Assembly (NCBI GenBank): GCA_004352715.1
Contig: SCFE01000037.1
Coordinates: 1,751,420 to 1,815,419, forward strand
Length of the DNA stretch: 64,000 nucleotides
Reading direction: 5' to 3'
Source of the DNA: Hofstenia miamia
Taxonomy: Eukaryota; Xenacoelomorpha; Acoela
Shown here: positions 10,860 to 22,088 of the stretch, piece by piece
Numbering within the stretch: the first letter of the stretch is position 1
Layout of the letters: every line of letters starts with the position of its first letter
The notes under the pieces: generated by a model
Seen by the model: only the letters and a program-made list of their open reading frames with translations
Told to the model about the DNA's origin: nothing
The model's database searches: none
Made by a program: the position numbers and the translations under genes

Positions 10860-11464
10860 TTTCGAAAATCCCGATATGAATATATATTCCTGACTTATTT
10901 CTACAGATCAAGAAGTATTTTAACAAAACTTGAAGCAACTTCACCCTCCCGTGCTCTCGCCATAAGACTTTTGTAAACAAATTTTTCAAAATGTTGATTT
11001 GCCGAAATTACTTTTTTTGTTTCCGATTTCAACATATTATTTTGTTATTAAGTAAAAAACTTTACATAAATACATTAACCGGGTTTTCTCAAGAAGGAAA
11101 GAATCATAACATTAGCATATTCAAAATACCCAAACTTCAAAAATCACCAGTTTTTCGCTCCTATCATTGAAAATGATGATGTTATCAGCGTAATGAATAC
11201 GGTATCACCTATCTAATCGCATCATTTTGTAGAGGAAAAATTGATTAAGAAACGTATAAAGTTTCATAAAAAAATCTTTAGGCGAAAAATTATAATTTAG
11301 GGGCTGAATCAATCCCATCCTCCCCACTTGCTAGTCGAACAGAAAAACATTATTTGGCAAATAGGGTTAAAATGAAAAATACCACATCCATATATTTAGA
11401 AATAAGAATAAATTTCTTTCACAGCAAAAATAAACTACATGTTAATTGAACGAATGTTGCTTAC
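10860..11464. other. Scm intron next to the linker exon
   Basis: AT-rich and non-coding. It lies immediately downstream (minus strand) of the donor GTAAGC of the 89-bp Scm exon. Confidence 0.5.
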
Positions 11465-11553
11465 AGGTTCAAAAATGTCGTCAGTGGCAAGTTTTGCATT
11501 CTGAAGAACTTTGCTCTTGAAGGTAGGGAAATGCGAAGTGTTGTGAAGAAATC
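11465..11553 (-). CDS. Scm: Scm-like Polycomb protein, 89-bp linker exon between MBT1 and MBT2
   Basis: Read on the minus strand, acceptor TTTGTTTAG precedes GATTTCTTCAC and the donor is GTAAGC after ...GAACCT. Entry phase is 1, so the leftover G of the MBT1 exon completes a glycine; exit phase is 0, into the MBT2 exon. It reads GFLHNTSHFPTFKSKVLQ and then AKLATDDIFEP. Known Scm proteins have GFRMNASSWPMFLL... followed by ...AP..LF.KEPP here, so position, length and pattern agree although the residues are diverged. The exon is too short to stand out alone; the matching phases on both sides are the main support. Confidence 0.82.
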
Positions 11554-12650
11554 CTAAACAAAAACGTTCTAAAGTTATCTTAGTCAAATCAAAACTCACT
11601 CAAAATTTGGGAAAATCAGAATTTTAAAAACCCAAGTGACAATAGCGTAGTAAGGTATGATTACAAATTTTTGTTGAGAGAAATATATTTGACTTTGCGA
11701 AAAAGTATTTTACATTACAACACTAATGCAAATACGCCTACTCCACTCAACCGTCTACTCAAAATTTCTCCTGACACAGTCATGGAATTGATTTCTTCGA
11801 GGAAGCATTCACGTGGGTTCAATTCCATCTTGTGTAATCCTTATTATTGTTATTATTATGCGACATATAATCTGAAAGATGTTAATTATGTAAACAAAAA
11901 ACTGAAAAAATTTAAATGTTTCAAAGGGACAGTGGGCTTAAGGCTTGTCTTAGTGTACAGTGAACCAGATTTGTCCAGTTTCAAGCATATATTTGTACAG
12001 TGATCATTATAAAATTACTTCTAGATAGATAGAGTAGTGGCGTTCTGTGAGTATCGTACACGCGTTCTGTTTGTTGGCGTAAAAATACAAAGTAGGCAAC
12101 CTGAAAAAGGCGAAAATTTTCAAAATTTTAAATAGACATGAAAAAGGCGTAAATCCACAAAATAGGCGAATTTATTGTATTTCAAAAAACATTTTGCGAC
12201 ATTTAAAATCAATTCAGTACAGCAAAAGTTCTAATTTCCTCAAGCTTTCTCTCCGGATTATATAATTTCCCGATATTTTATCCGTACAACATTACCAGAC
12301 ATAATTTCTTTTTAAGAGGATGTTCAACTATCAAATTAGTATGAGCAATATTTGGCAAACAAAATGTTTGACCAATGTTTGACAGTGCATCAATTAATGC
12401 TAAAGAATAAAACCTCTGGAATTTCAGGAAAACTAAGGCCCCGCAAAAGATTGAATTATTAAATAGCTTTCAAAAATTCAGAATGGAATGACGTCCAGAA
12501 TCGTTATATGTATATTTTAGGTATTTAGACCTGAGTCATTATATTACTCTTGAGTTGCACTTCATTCATAATCAATACTGTTGTTTGCACAAATCTTTTG
12601 TCTGTCTAACTCCAAGTGAATTATTTTTAGGTACCGTAAATCAAGCAACC
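11554..12650. other. AT-rich Scm intron (start of 13.5-kb intron)
   Basis: No gene recognised. A 110-codon plus-strand frame at 11671-12003 shows no family pattern. Between about 12095 and 12190 the phrase AAAAAGGCG(A/T)AAA recurs, a worn repeat. Confidence 0.4.
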
Positions 12651-12960
12651 AAAACTTCAGGAAATTGTTTTAGTCTAGCAGCCTCCTTATATTGAGTGTT
12701 CAAGACCACACATATCTCATTGAGAATTATTGAATATTTGCCCTCTTTGGCTTCAGCTAAGATAAATGTCTTTCAGCTCTAATGTGTTGATCATGATATT
12801 TGAATACCGCAAAAAATGACGTCCATCTTGTTTTGTTTGCTTGTTGTACGGTTTTTGGCTTTACACCTTCTTTTTACAGGCGTTCAAAATACCGTGACTT
12901 TCAGCTGCCGCTAAATTATTAAAAATTTTACACCATCATTTGCCCAACTGGAATGCAGAA
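12650..12960 (-). pseudogene. Possible hAT transposase remnant
   Basis: On the minus strand near 12880-12760 the frame reads GVKPKTVQQANKTRWTSFFA and continues VFKYHDQHIRAERHLS before a stop. A TRW-x-S motif followed by an amphipathic stretch occurs in the middle of many hAT transposases (TRWNS/TRWGS). Frames on both sides are broken and no ends were found. The match is short, so this is only a suggestion. Confidence 0.3.
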
Positions 12961-15351
12961 AAAAATTCTTAGACAACTAAATGACATATGCACTATTTGG
13001 AAGAAGTGGTTGAAGGATATTCTCGTATGCATCACTAGAAAGTAGCTAACATGACAGGAACAGTTGACAACTTTAAATCAAAAAGAGCAATAAATTATGT
13101 AATTATATTGCATCGATGAATACTACAGTATATACTACAAAAACATTAAAACGCTCATTTTAGTAATTTAGTATTGTCTAAAAGCCATATGGTCGAAGAC
13201 AAGTTTTAGGTTAAACACTATTCTATCTTGAATTTATAAAAAACTGCATATAATTTACATGACTCAATATTGGCAATGCAATACTAGTAATACATTAATT
13301 GCGTGCTAAGCCCATTTCGGCTCAAGCACACGTTATATTTTATCTTGAATGTTGGACGTATCCACGGACTTGAAAATATAGGCCGTAATTTTTTTCCCTA
13401 CAGAATATTAAGTGAAATTTTGGCAGCGATAAAAAAATTATTAGGAAAGGCCTGAGTGGGCTAAGTTCGATATGACAGACTATTGAAGAAAAGAATGCTT
13501 TTGGAGAAGTTGAAGATTCATCATAGACCAGAGTGACAATAATTGACAAAATCCTAACTCTTGGGTTACATTGTGAACATTAAAAGGCTAAATATATTAT
13601 TAGTTTCATCTCATTTTTCGCAACTTAACTGAAGCACTTTGTATATGTATGGAAGATTGAGCATCTCTTTAGAACGTGACTCCACACTGCAATTCTGTGA
13701 GAGATTTCGAACACAGGTGTAGATTCACGAACGAAGAGTAATTCACTTGGAATGAATTTTGAGAATTAAATTAAGATTTTAATTTCGTCTTGAAATTTGA
13801 ATTGCTCATTTTCAAAACAATTAATTGGGAAACAGAAATTCGCAATTTTTCATTGCAAGCGCTATATTACTAACCACACAGTGACCTTCATAAATAAATT
13901 GTTAGCATTCGGTTTGGTTTCGCGCTTTCTTATCTTAACTATAAATTATAAACTTTTTAATTTTTTCAAGAAAAAACCCAATACAAATGATGATAAATAG
14001 CAATGATCTATTAGTAAAAATGTCATTTGTCTTCAGAATAAAGACTCACAAAAATTACGCACGTGATTATCTATTTCAAAATTTCAACTGGGCATCTTTA
14101 GAAAATTTTTCTGAAAATGGACAATTAAAAATTACACTCATAACAAAACTGATAAATGAAGAGCCAGATATCCAGGCCCAGAAACACATGGTTACGCACA
14201 TCTGTATTGCAAAAACCATGGATTTTCCGTTAATGCTAATTGGATGAAGTGCGGATAAAAAGAATTTAAAAATTTTAGATGGTAATGATTAATAATACAC
14301 AAACAATTGATAGACTCCAATTTGCACAAGTGCAAAAAATTTCATGCCTTTTAAAACATCTGTTTACATTAACTGCTGCGATTTCTTCTATCGGAATATA
14401 TTTACATCTGATGTTTCACATGCGAAAATTATCAAATAAAAACAAAATTTCTACAAATAGCAAATTCAATGAGATTATCAACATAATTGGAAGTATATGG
14501 ACATGGTAGTGTTTTTGCTGAATGAATAATGAAGCAAACAAAAATGCTTAAAGGTCATTTTGGCCCATTGTCATGTTTCTAGTGTTAAAAAAGAAATATA
14601 ACACAAAATGATTACATACATAATTGGATGTGGATGTAAACGCTGTTGTTTTTATGGACAAAGTTGAAATAAATAAAATCTTTAATCAGGATTTTTTACT
14701 GCTTGGATCATGATACTTAGTACAGAATTCGTCAAAAGCTTTTTCTAATCACAGTAAAGATTTTGACAGTATAAAGATCGCAATCATAACATACATTTTT
14801 TCATCACAAATAATATTTAAAATATCTCACAATTGATATAATAAATAACACAGTGTAATTGATAAAATAAATACAAGCATGCCTGCTAAACTATTTAAGC
14901 ACTTCAAATTATATAGAATTCCAAAAACATAGACATAGGCTACTAAGTGCAAACAACGATAAAAGATCAAATTTCAATATTTTTAACATTTTTGTATGCC
15001 CCAACAGAGCTATCATATCTGTACTTGTATCGTTTTTGTGCTTATTGAACACATTTTTGTTCTTTTGATAAACGGGAGAATATCACAAACTCGTTGAATT
15101 GGATGGAATTGAGAATTGAATTATGGGATAACTATTATACCTAAATTGAAAACAGAAACCACTTGTTTTAAAACCAATAAAATCATAGACGAAATCACCT
15201 GGCAAATACAACTAACTGTTTTGTTAATTTTTATCTACAATAGACCACAATGTTTGAGATTCCGCTCTCATTGATTTGATAGTAAGATATCCACAATTAA
15301 AAACGCCATGCTACTAGGACCGCGTAATGCAACAACATCAGAGCTAAATTT
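12961..15351. other. AT-rich Scm intron
   Basis: No recognised gene. Three open frames of 67-86 codons occur on the plus strand (13797-14000, 13987-14247, 14279-14509). They are AT-driven, lack recognisable motifs and overlap one another, so they are not called. Confidence 0.4.
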
Positions 15352-15641
15352 TCAATATGTAGCCATCAGTGATGGTGATGGGGCATGCAATAAAAGAACT
15401 GTACCAGAACCGAACCGACTATTAATTCCCTTACCCGACCCGACTATCAATTTACTTATCCGACCTGACTCGAAGAAAACAAAATAGTTAATATAAAGAT
15501 ATAAATGAATAAATATGAAATATTGCACTGTATCCAGTTTATCATACCCGACAATTACCCGATGTAGCCTGTTCCTTGAGGGTACCCGACTCAAATGCAA
15601 ATTACTGTACACCAACCCGAGCTGACCCGCCAGCAGCATTG
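15352..15641. repeat. Interspersed repeat rich in ACCCGAC / GGGTACCCGAC words
   Basis: CCCGACCCGACT, GGGTACCCGACTC and CCCGAGCTGACCCGCC words cluster at both ends of a 290-bp block. The same vocabulary occurs in the hAT MITE at 28238-28524 (CGGGTACCCG, GGGTCGGGTTC). This is probably an old relative. The possible tips CAGTGATGGTG and, inverted, CAATGCTGCTGG are weak, and no target duplication was found. Confidence 0.45.
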
Positions 15642-15893
15642 AAAATATCTACATTTGTCTGGTTTATTCAACCGTTATCAACTCGTGATAACAATAGTTC
15701 AGTAAACAGAAATTTGAGTTCAGTTTGTATAAAAAAAGTAATGTTTTACTAAAATCAAAAGTATTTGATGATAAACAATGTCTTTAAAATAAATAATAAA
15801 TTTAGTGACTACGTGAACAAATCAAAAACTTCAAATTAAACATTCTCAATCACTAATTATTGAACAATTGAAACAAATTATTTGTTCCCATTA

Positions 15894-15894
<1 letters not shown>

Positions 15895-15929
<35 letters not shown>

Positions 15930-15940
15930 NNNNNNNNNNN
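15895..15940. repeat. TA microsatellite with 11-bp gap
   Basis: (TA)n at 15895-15929, then N at 15930-15940. It is about 85 bp left of the mariner element. Confidence 0.95.
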
Positions 15941-16023
15941 AATTTATTAATCATAAATACTGCTATCCTTTGAAACATTGGCAACATCTCTACTTCAAGC
16001 AGACGTAAGCCATTTACGTAATA

Positions 16024-17355
16024 TTACTGTGTTCAATAAGTCTATAGAGTTGGGCAATAGAGAAAACACGCGCACACCTATGTCAAATATTACATACAAT
16101 TTATGTAGGTATATATGTTAGCCAATCAAATAATAACAATTAGCCAATCAGCATATTTGATATAAATGTGACGTTTATTTTTTCAGTACTGTCATTATTT
16201 AGTGCAACGGATTATGGCAGAAGAAATTGATGTCATCATCAATATGTTTAAATTCTACGTGTATACCGAGATGAAGCGTGGATTGAAACCGAAGACTATA
16301 CACAACAACCTGCTTTCAGTCTGGGGTGACAAATCACCAGCATATTCGACTATTTGTTTATGGTGTAATAACAAAAACTGCAGCTCATTTGATCAAGCAC
16401 CTAGAAGCGGAAGACCAACATCATCTTCTACAGCCAACAATATTCAGGAAATTAATGAACTCATTGATGATGATCCTCACCTTTCGATCCGAGATTTGAA
16501 TCTTCTCACAGGCGTCAGCATTGGAACAATCCATCACATTCTACACGATGAACTTCATCTGCGTAGTGTTTATTCTGCATGGGTACCGCACCAACTATCG
16601 GATAATGTCAAACTGCAACGTGTGCAGTGCGCGCAATCGATCATCGAATTGTTTGGTCGTCTGGGTAACTCCAAGTACGACCTTTACGCTGTTGAAGATG
16701 AAACGATTATCCTCTTTGAACAACCACCTACAAAACGCGGCAGCCGTGTATGGTTAAAAGAAGGTGAGAAAAGACCACAAGTGGCATCACTGAGGGCGCA
16801 AACACAATGAAAGGTTATGTTAGCAATTGCGTTTACTGCTAATAAACGTTTCAGTGTCAAGGCTTACCCTTCTGGCACATTTATGGATTCGGAAGCATAT
16901 GTGAATTTCATAAGAAAGACAGGTGATAAATGGCGTGCGCTCCGATCGGCACCAGTAACACTTGACAAATTACACTGGCAACATGACAATGCCAGATGTC
17001 ATGTATCACGCCACACGACAGAATTTTTCCAACGACGCAATATCAATTTGGTAAAACAGAGTCCATACTCACCGGACTTCAATTTACTCGATCGGTGGGT
17101 GAATTCTAAAATCAAGAACTATCTGCGAGACGACCCCTGTGACTCTGAAGAAGAAGTAGTACAAGCATCGTTGCGGTGTCTCAGAGGGATAGATGAAAAC
17201 GAGTACAGGGAGCAGGTTAACAAGCTGGAAAGGCACTGCCATCGAGTTATTGAACAGGGAGGACTCTATATTACTGATTGATATAGTTTATTTCTAATTC
17301 TCATGATAAATATAGTTTTTGGAATTAAACTCTATAGACTTATTGAACACAGTAA
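16024..17355 (+). mobile_element. Near-complete mariner element with both TIRs and TA duplication
   Basis: A 1332-bp element with inverted ends TTACTGTGTTCAATAAGTCT / AGACTTATTGAACACAGTAA (symmetry extends to about 28 bp) and TA on each side (16022-16023, 17356-17357). Full size, intact ends and one disabling stop indicate a relatively young insertion. It sits in the 13.5-kb Scm intron in the antisense orientation. The 3' part of a second copy lies at 18128-18303. Confidence 0.93.
16202..17281 (+). pseudogene. mariner transposase, one in-frame stop
   Basis: A single frame of about 360 codons is interrupted only by TGA at 16808-16810; the two halves are in the same frame. The N-terminal half has helix-turn-helix regions (LSIRDLNLLTGVSIGTIHH) and the mariner signature WVPHQL. 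Catalytic residues visible are D in YAVEDETIILF, D in WQHDNARCH, and D in SPYSPDFNLLDRW, with 34 residues between the second and third (DD34D class). Length matches active mariners (about 345 residues). The enzyme would cut and paste the element at TA sites. As written, the TGA cuts it after the first catalytic Asp, so it should be inactive unless the stop is a sequencing error or read through. Confidence 0.9.
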
Positions 17356-17360
17356 TATAT

Positions 17361-17620
17361 AAATATATCTGCTTTTTTTATTTATTCAGTTTATAGAATC
17401 TTATATCCGAGTATTAGTGCTAAAAATATTACAGATTTTATTAATATTTGTTTTTGATAATTATAAAGCAATTAAGTAAGAAATCATCAAGTTTTAAAAC
17501 TCATTTTTTGAAATTATATAAATATATCTGCTTTATTTTTTTATTGGTTCAGGTTAAATAATCTTATATCTGAGTATTAGTTATAAAAAACATTACACAA
17601 TTTATTAATAGAGTAAAAGC
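17361..17620. repeat. Diverged direct repeat, two copies
   Basis: A block starting AAATATATCTGCTTT, with CTTATATC(C/T)GAGTATTAGT and ATTA(C)A...TTTATTAATA inside, occurs at 17361-17448 and again at 17520-17610. It lies just outside the right end of the mariner. Confidence 0.7.
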
Positions 17621-17667
17621 AAATTTATTGCTGAAAAAAAATAACAAAGAAAATACTACAAACTAAA

Positions 17668-17673
<6 letters not shown>

Positions 17674-17706
<33 letters not shown>

Positions 17707-17756
17707 NNNNNNNNNNNNNNNNNNNNNNNNNNNNNNNNNNNNNNNNNNNNNNNNNN
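17674..17756. repeat. TA microsatellite with 50-bp gap
   Basis: (TA)n at 17674-17704, then N at 17707-17756. The gap probably hides the left part of the hAT remnant that follows. Confidence 0.95.
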
Positions 17757-18127
17757 GGATCCTCGATTTTATCACGCCAACTTCTAATCAGGTTGAGAGA
17801 CTGTTCAGCAAAGCTGGTTATGCTCTTTCTGATTACCAAAATCGTTTATTACACCTCAACTTAGAGATCCAAATATTTCTTTACCCTAACAAACACATGT
17901 GGAGTAAAATGACTTCAGGAAATAATCTCAAATAACAATAATTGTTGATATTTTCTATTTTGAATATCTTTCAATTGATATATTGTATTTTGAATATTTT
18001 TAATCAGAAGTAGATTAATCGACGATTAATCGCGATTATTAATCTCCTGGCAGCAGCGATTACGATTAATCTATCGCCAAAAATTTTTTTCATACGATTA
18101 ATCGCGATTAAAATCTAACGATCCCTG
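17757..18127 (+). pseudogene. hAT element 3' end with transposase C-terminus, inserted in a mariner copy
   Basis: The plus strand reads ILDFITPTSNQVERLFSKAG, then QNRLLHLNLEIQIFLYPNKH and a stop at about 17935. This is the hAT C-terminal dimerisation domain (P-TSN-VERLFS-AG ... E-x-x-LFL-x-x-N). The right terminal repeat, read inverted, is CAGGGATCGTTAGATTTTAA, with CGATTAATCG words as subterminal repeats. It abuts AGGGATAGATG, which is mariner sequence (same as 17186 onward), so the hAT landed inside a second mariner. The left end is lost in the gap. Confidence 0.85.
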
Positions 18128-18303
18128 AGGGATAGATGAAAACGAGTACAGGGAGCAGGTTAACAAACTGGAAAGGCACTGCCATCGAGTTATTGAACAG
18201 GGAGGACTCTATATTACTGATTGATATAGTTTATTTCTAATTCTCATGATAAATATAGTTTTTGGAATTAAACTCTATAGACTTATTGAACACAGTAATA
18301 TAT
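18128..18303 (+). mobile_element. Second mariner copy, 3' fragment
   Basis: Nearly identical to 17185-17360, from AGGGATAGATGAAAACGAG through the transposase stop to the right TIR GAACACAGTAATATATA. Its 5' part is missing, cut off by the hAT remnant immediately to the left. Confidence 0.93.
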
Positions 18304-18746
18304 AAAATAAGACAAAAATAATACTACAGAAACCAGTAGATTATTTAAAATTTAAGTTTATTGAAATATAACAAAATTAGCACTTTAAATCGTAAAATTG
18401 GATACATTTTTTATGCGTTTTTGTTATCACCTACTTTTTTTACTAATGAAAATATTATCCATGAATAAAAAAATTTATCAAAAACACCATTTTATCGAGC
18501 ATAAATTTCTACTGATACAGTATAATTTACTGGTTAATAAAGCATATTGATGCGCATAAAAAGCTTGCTTAATGGAGCATCATTATTTTTATTAAGGGTC
18601 TTATGTAAAATAATATTAATTATAAATGCAAAAAACTTATTGAGTGATATATAAGAGTATTATAAATCATAAAAAACACGTGTTAAAATTTCAAAATAGC
18701 GGCAAAAATCAAAAATGGCAGACGTAAATACAAAATAATAGTATTA
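18304..18746. other. AT-rich Scm intron
   Basis: No gene or repeat recognised. Confidence 0.4.
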
Positions 18747-18986
18747 TTTATAACTAGTGCCCCACAATATCCATTTAATATAAAGTTAGAATTATTTTTT
18801 TCATTATAAAGAGTATCAACAATACGTTACAGTGACGTTTTGATTTTAACAAATAATTTTAAAATGGCATAATTCTTAAAAAATTGTATATAATTTTCAT
18901 CAAAAAGCTTGTTTTTATTATAAATCTTGGTTTTTAATATACAATCATAGGAAATACTTAGTTTACTCAACGCCACTGTTGAGAAG

Positions 18987-18989
<3 letters not shown>
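18747..18989. repeat. Dispersed repeat, copy 1, ending in a TA microsatellite
   Basis: Starts TTTATAACTAGTGCCCCACA and ends CTCAACGCCACTGTTGAGAAGC, followed by (TA)n at 18990-19022. A clearly homologous copy in the same orientation lies at 51684-51924 and is also followed by (TA)n. No coding sequence. The constant TA tail may be part of the element. Confidence 0.85.

Positions 18990-19022
<33 letters not shown>
18990..19022. repeat. TA microsatellite at the end of a dispersed repeat
   Basis: Uninterrupted (TA)n of about 33 bp directly after the repeat end GAGAAGCTCA. Confidence 0.95.
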
Positions 19023-19023
<1 letters not shown>

Positions 19024-19823
19024 CAGGTTATATTATTCTATCTTAAAAAATAATGACTTTGTAGTTCTTATAATTTTTAAGAAAACGGCTTTTAAAGTTC
19101 ACATAAAAAACCAAAGAACTGTATATGCAAACATTATTAAATGTACATTATTATTTATGCATAACTAAGTAATTAACTGTGCAATGGTAAGTAGTATGCG
19201 TATCGACTGTCATTATAAGTTAGGAAAAGTAGATTTATTGGACCCAAGTTGAAAACACTGATCGTCAATATTGTATTTAAATAGTATTTCTAAAAAATAA
19301 TATAAATATTGAAAAATACACATACTGTATTTTAAATCTTGATATCCCCTTGAGACACAATTTGTACAATTGTACATATGGTAGAAATTAGATTTTTATT
19401 AAAATATGAATTCATAGTCAACCTTGTATATGTTTGCTTATTAAATTTGGATACTTTTTTGTTAACTTAAAATTAATTTGGTCTAAATATTGGCATAATT
19501 TAGTACTAAGCCAAACTTGTAAAAATTAGTCTTTTGCAAAATTGAGTATATGGTGAAACTAATTGAATTTGAGATATTGACAAAATCAAAATGTAGCTTC
19601 ACAGGAAACAAGTTTTTGTTGAGTAATCCTAGAGGTCCCAAAAAGATTGTGAGATATGCTTACATTCTTCATTTTCCATTTGCTGCAATCATGAGTGTGA
19701 AAAAATGGATGTGTACAATTTTACACACCGTGTCTTAAGTATGCTAATAACATTTAAAAACAAAATTGTCAGAATTTATTTATATTATTAACAAAGTTGT
19801 AAATTTTGGATGTTTAGTGTACA
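19023..19823. other. AT-rich stretch upstream of the piggyBac remnant
   Basis: No recognised gene. A 62-codon plus-strand frame (19550-19738) has no family pattern. Piggybac terminal repeats were not identified here. Confidence 0.4.
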
Positions 19824-21729
19824 TTGCTTTATGTAAGGAAAGAAATTGTGATTTTGCAGGACATTTTATATTATGAATTTTCACAGTTTTCAGAGCAGCT
19901 TGAATTATTTTGCAATGCGAAAAGCACAGAAATTGACTGCAGAGCGATGTGGGCAGATAGAAGTAAATCTGATGAAGACTTAGAAAATGTTCTAGCTCTG
20001 CCACCTCGAATTCATCGGCAATCTTCAGATAATGACGAAGAAGCAGAGCAGACGATAACTGAAAAAGGTAATTTTTATCAAATAATTATTTTATTCAGTC
20101 TTTTATAATGGTCAAAATTCACATATTTTTGGAAAAAAAGAAATGTCTGTCCTTGTCCCAGAAACCACGCACAAGATTTCGAAAATTGATGTTGACATGC
20201 CTCCTGTGAAGTATTTTCTACGCTATTTTAATAATGCACTCATTTACAAAATTGCATATTATACAAATTTATATTCAACAGAAGACAGGAGTATCAATGA
20301 CTGTTAAACGGACAGAAATCAAATATTTTATGGGGATTTTGATAATGATGGGCAACATTAAACTTCCAAGAGCACGCAGGTATTGGTCAAACACAGAACG
20401 TATCATTCTTAAAAGTTTAATTTAATATATTTCTGATTTTAGAGACAGTAATACCACTTGTCGCAGAGTGCATGATTGTAAAAAGATTCTTCAAAATCAG
20501 AAACACCATTCACGTTGTTGACGTTACAGAAGATAAGGGATAAACAGTAAGCAAGTATTGGAAAGTGCAACCAATTCTTGATTCTGTGAAGGAACGATGC
20601 AATGAACTGTCTTCTGAGAAATTCAATTCGATTGATGAGCAGATGATTCCTTTTACTGGACGTGTAACTGCAAAGCAATTTGTAAAAAATATACCATCAC
20701 CTCAAGAACTAAAAAACTTTGTTCGCTGTGGAAAATCTGGCTTAGCATATGAAATTTTACTCTATGAGGGAGCAGGTAATAGGTAAAAGACTATAAAATT
20801 TTTACCAAATATTTAGGCACTGGTGTAGACAATCGTGAATTTGGCTTAGGTGGGTGTTGACAGAAAGCCTACCTCATCATCAACAGTTTGCTGTTTCATT
20901 TGATAACTACTTCTGCAGTGTTCCTCTTGTAGATGAACTGACTAAGAGAGGTTTTTATGCAGGAGGAGTAATCCACAGCAATCACCTCTCTGGAAACAGA
21001 AAAATGAAGGATATAAAAACTCCTAAGAATGAGGGAAGTGGTAGCTATGATTATCGTGTTAATTCTGGTAGTTGCAAAAAAGATATTGGCATGGTAAAGT
21101 GGTCTGACAAAAGCGTAGTGCAAATTGTTTCCAAGTTTTGCGCATTGAACCCATTACCAATGTTCAAAGATGGAGTGTTATTCAAAGGGAATTTATTAAA
21201 GTACCAGGACCACACTCTATATCAAACTGCAATGATTTTATGGTTGGTGTGAACTTGATGGACTTTTTGATTAGTCTTTATTGTCTTAGAATGCGAACAA
21301 GAAAATGACAATTGAAAGTTCTTATATTATTCTCTTGTAAATAGCTGGTTTGAATAAAATTGTTTTCAAAAAAAGCTAGGAACACCAGCAAAGAAAATTA
21401 GACTTGTTAGGACTTCGCTTCAGTGTTGCCTCTTCCCTTATTAAAACACAATGATGCCTATTGGAAGACCAACACTAAATAGTACACCACCGAAATGCAA
21501 GAAGGCTAAACAGAAACATCGCCCAGATAAAAGTTCCCATTGTGATGGTATGAACCACTGGCCTGCAAAAGCCACTGGTCTGGGAACACGCTGTAAATTG
21601 GAATGTTGCAGAAGTCGTACAATATTTTATTGCTCAAAATGCAATATTTCTCTTTGTATTGATGAACAGTGTTTGTGCTCTTTCATAGGAAATGAAAACA
21701 GATTTTTTTGTGTTTTTAAATATATTTAA
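19824..21729 (+). pseudogene. piggyBac transposase, decayed
   Basis: Fragments in different frames line up in order with piggyBac (PGBD-type) transposases. First an acidic N-terminus (19824-20066). Next VDMPPVKYFLRYFNNALIYK and TEIKYFMGILIMMGNIKLP (about 20190-20410). Then RFFKIRNTIHVVDVTEDKG, a stop, and FNSIDEQMIPFTGRV (first catalytic Asp; 20480-20790). Then FAVSFDNYFCSVPLVDELTK (second Asp) and GMVKWSDKSVVQIVS (likely third Asp; 20854-21252). Last a cysteine-rich end with CKLECC, CSKC and CIDEQC (21451-21729), matching the zinc-binding tail. At least three frameshifts and a stop disable it. A short piggyBac-style intron near 20067-20138 is possible. Confidence 0.9.
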
Positions 21730-21934
21730 AAAAATTTTTGCAAAATTTTAATGTCATAATTCATAAGACACAATTTTAATTAAATTTTTTCCAAAAAATA
21801 TGTCATTAAATATTATGACTTTGGTACAAAATTACATTATTAAGTCACAATGTCATCAGAAACAATTGAGACTAGCAGTGCTGGGCCAACATATAAATAT
21901 TTTTTAGCACTTACAATGTGCAAGTCTTAAGGGG

Positions 21935-21936
<2 letters not shown>

Positions 21937-21967
<31 letters not shown>

Positions 21968-22053
21968 NNNNNNNNNNNNNNNNNNNNNNNNNNNNNNNNN
22001 NNNNNNNNNNNNNNNNNNNNNNNNNNNNNNNNNNNNNNNNNNNNNNNNNNNNN

Positions 22054-22083
<30 letters not shown>
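21937..22083. repeat. TA microsatellite with 86-bp gap
   Basis: (TA)n on both sides of N 21968-22053. Confidence 0.95.

Positions 22084-22088
<5 letters not shown>

Noticed and set aside
13797-14509. Three successive plus-strand frames of 67-86 codons
   Set aside because: Overlapping frames, AT-driven composition and no motif; chance is the simpler explanation.
15352-15639. 95-codon minus-strand frame
   Set aside because: It lies in an interspersed repeat rich in CCCGAC words.
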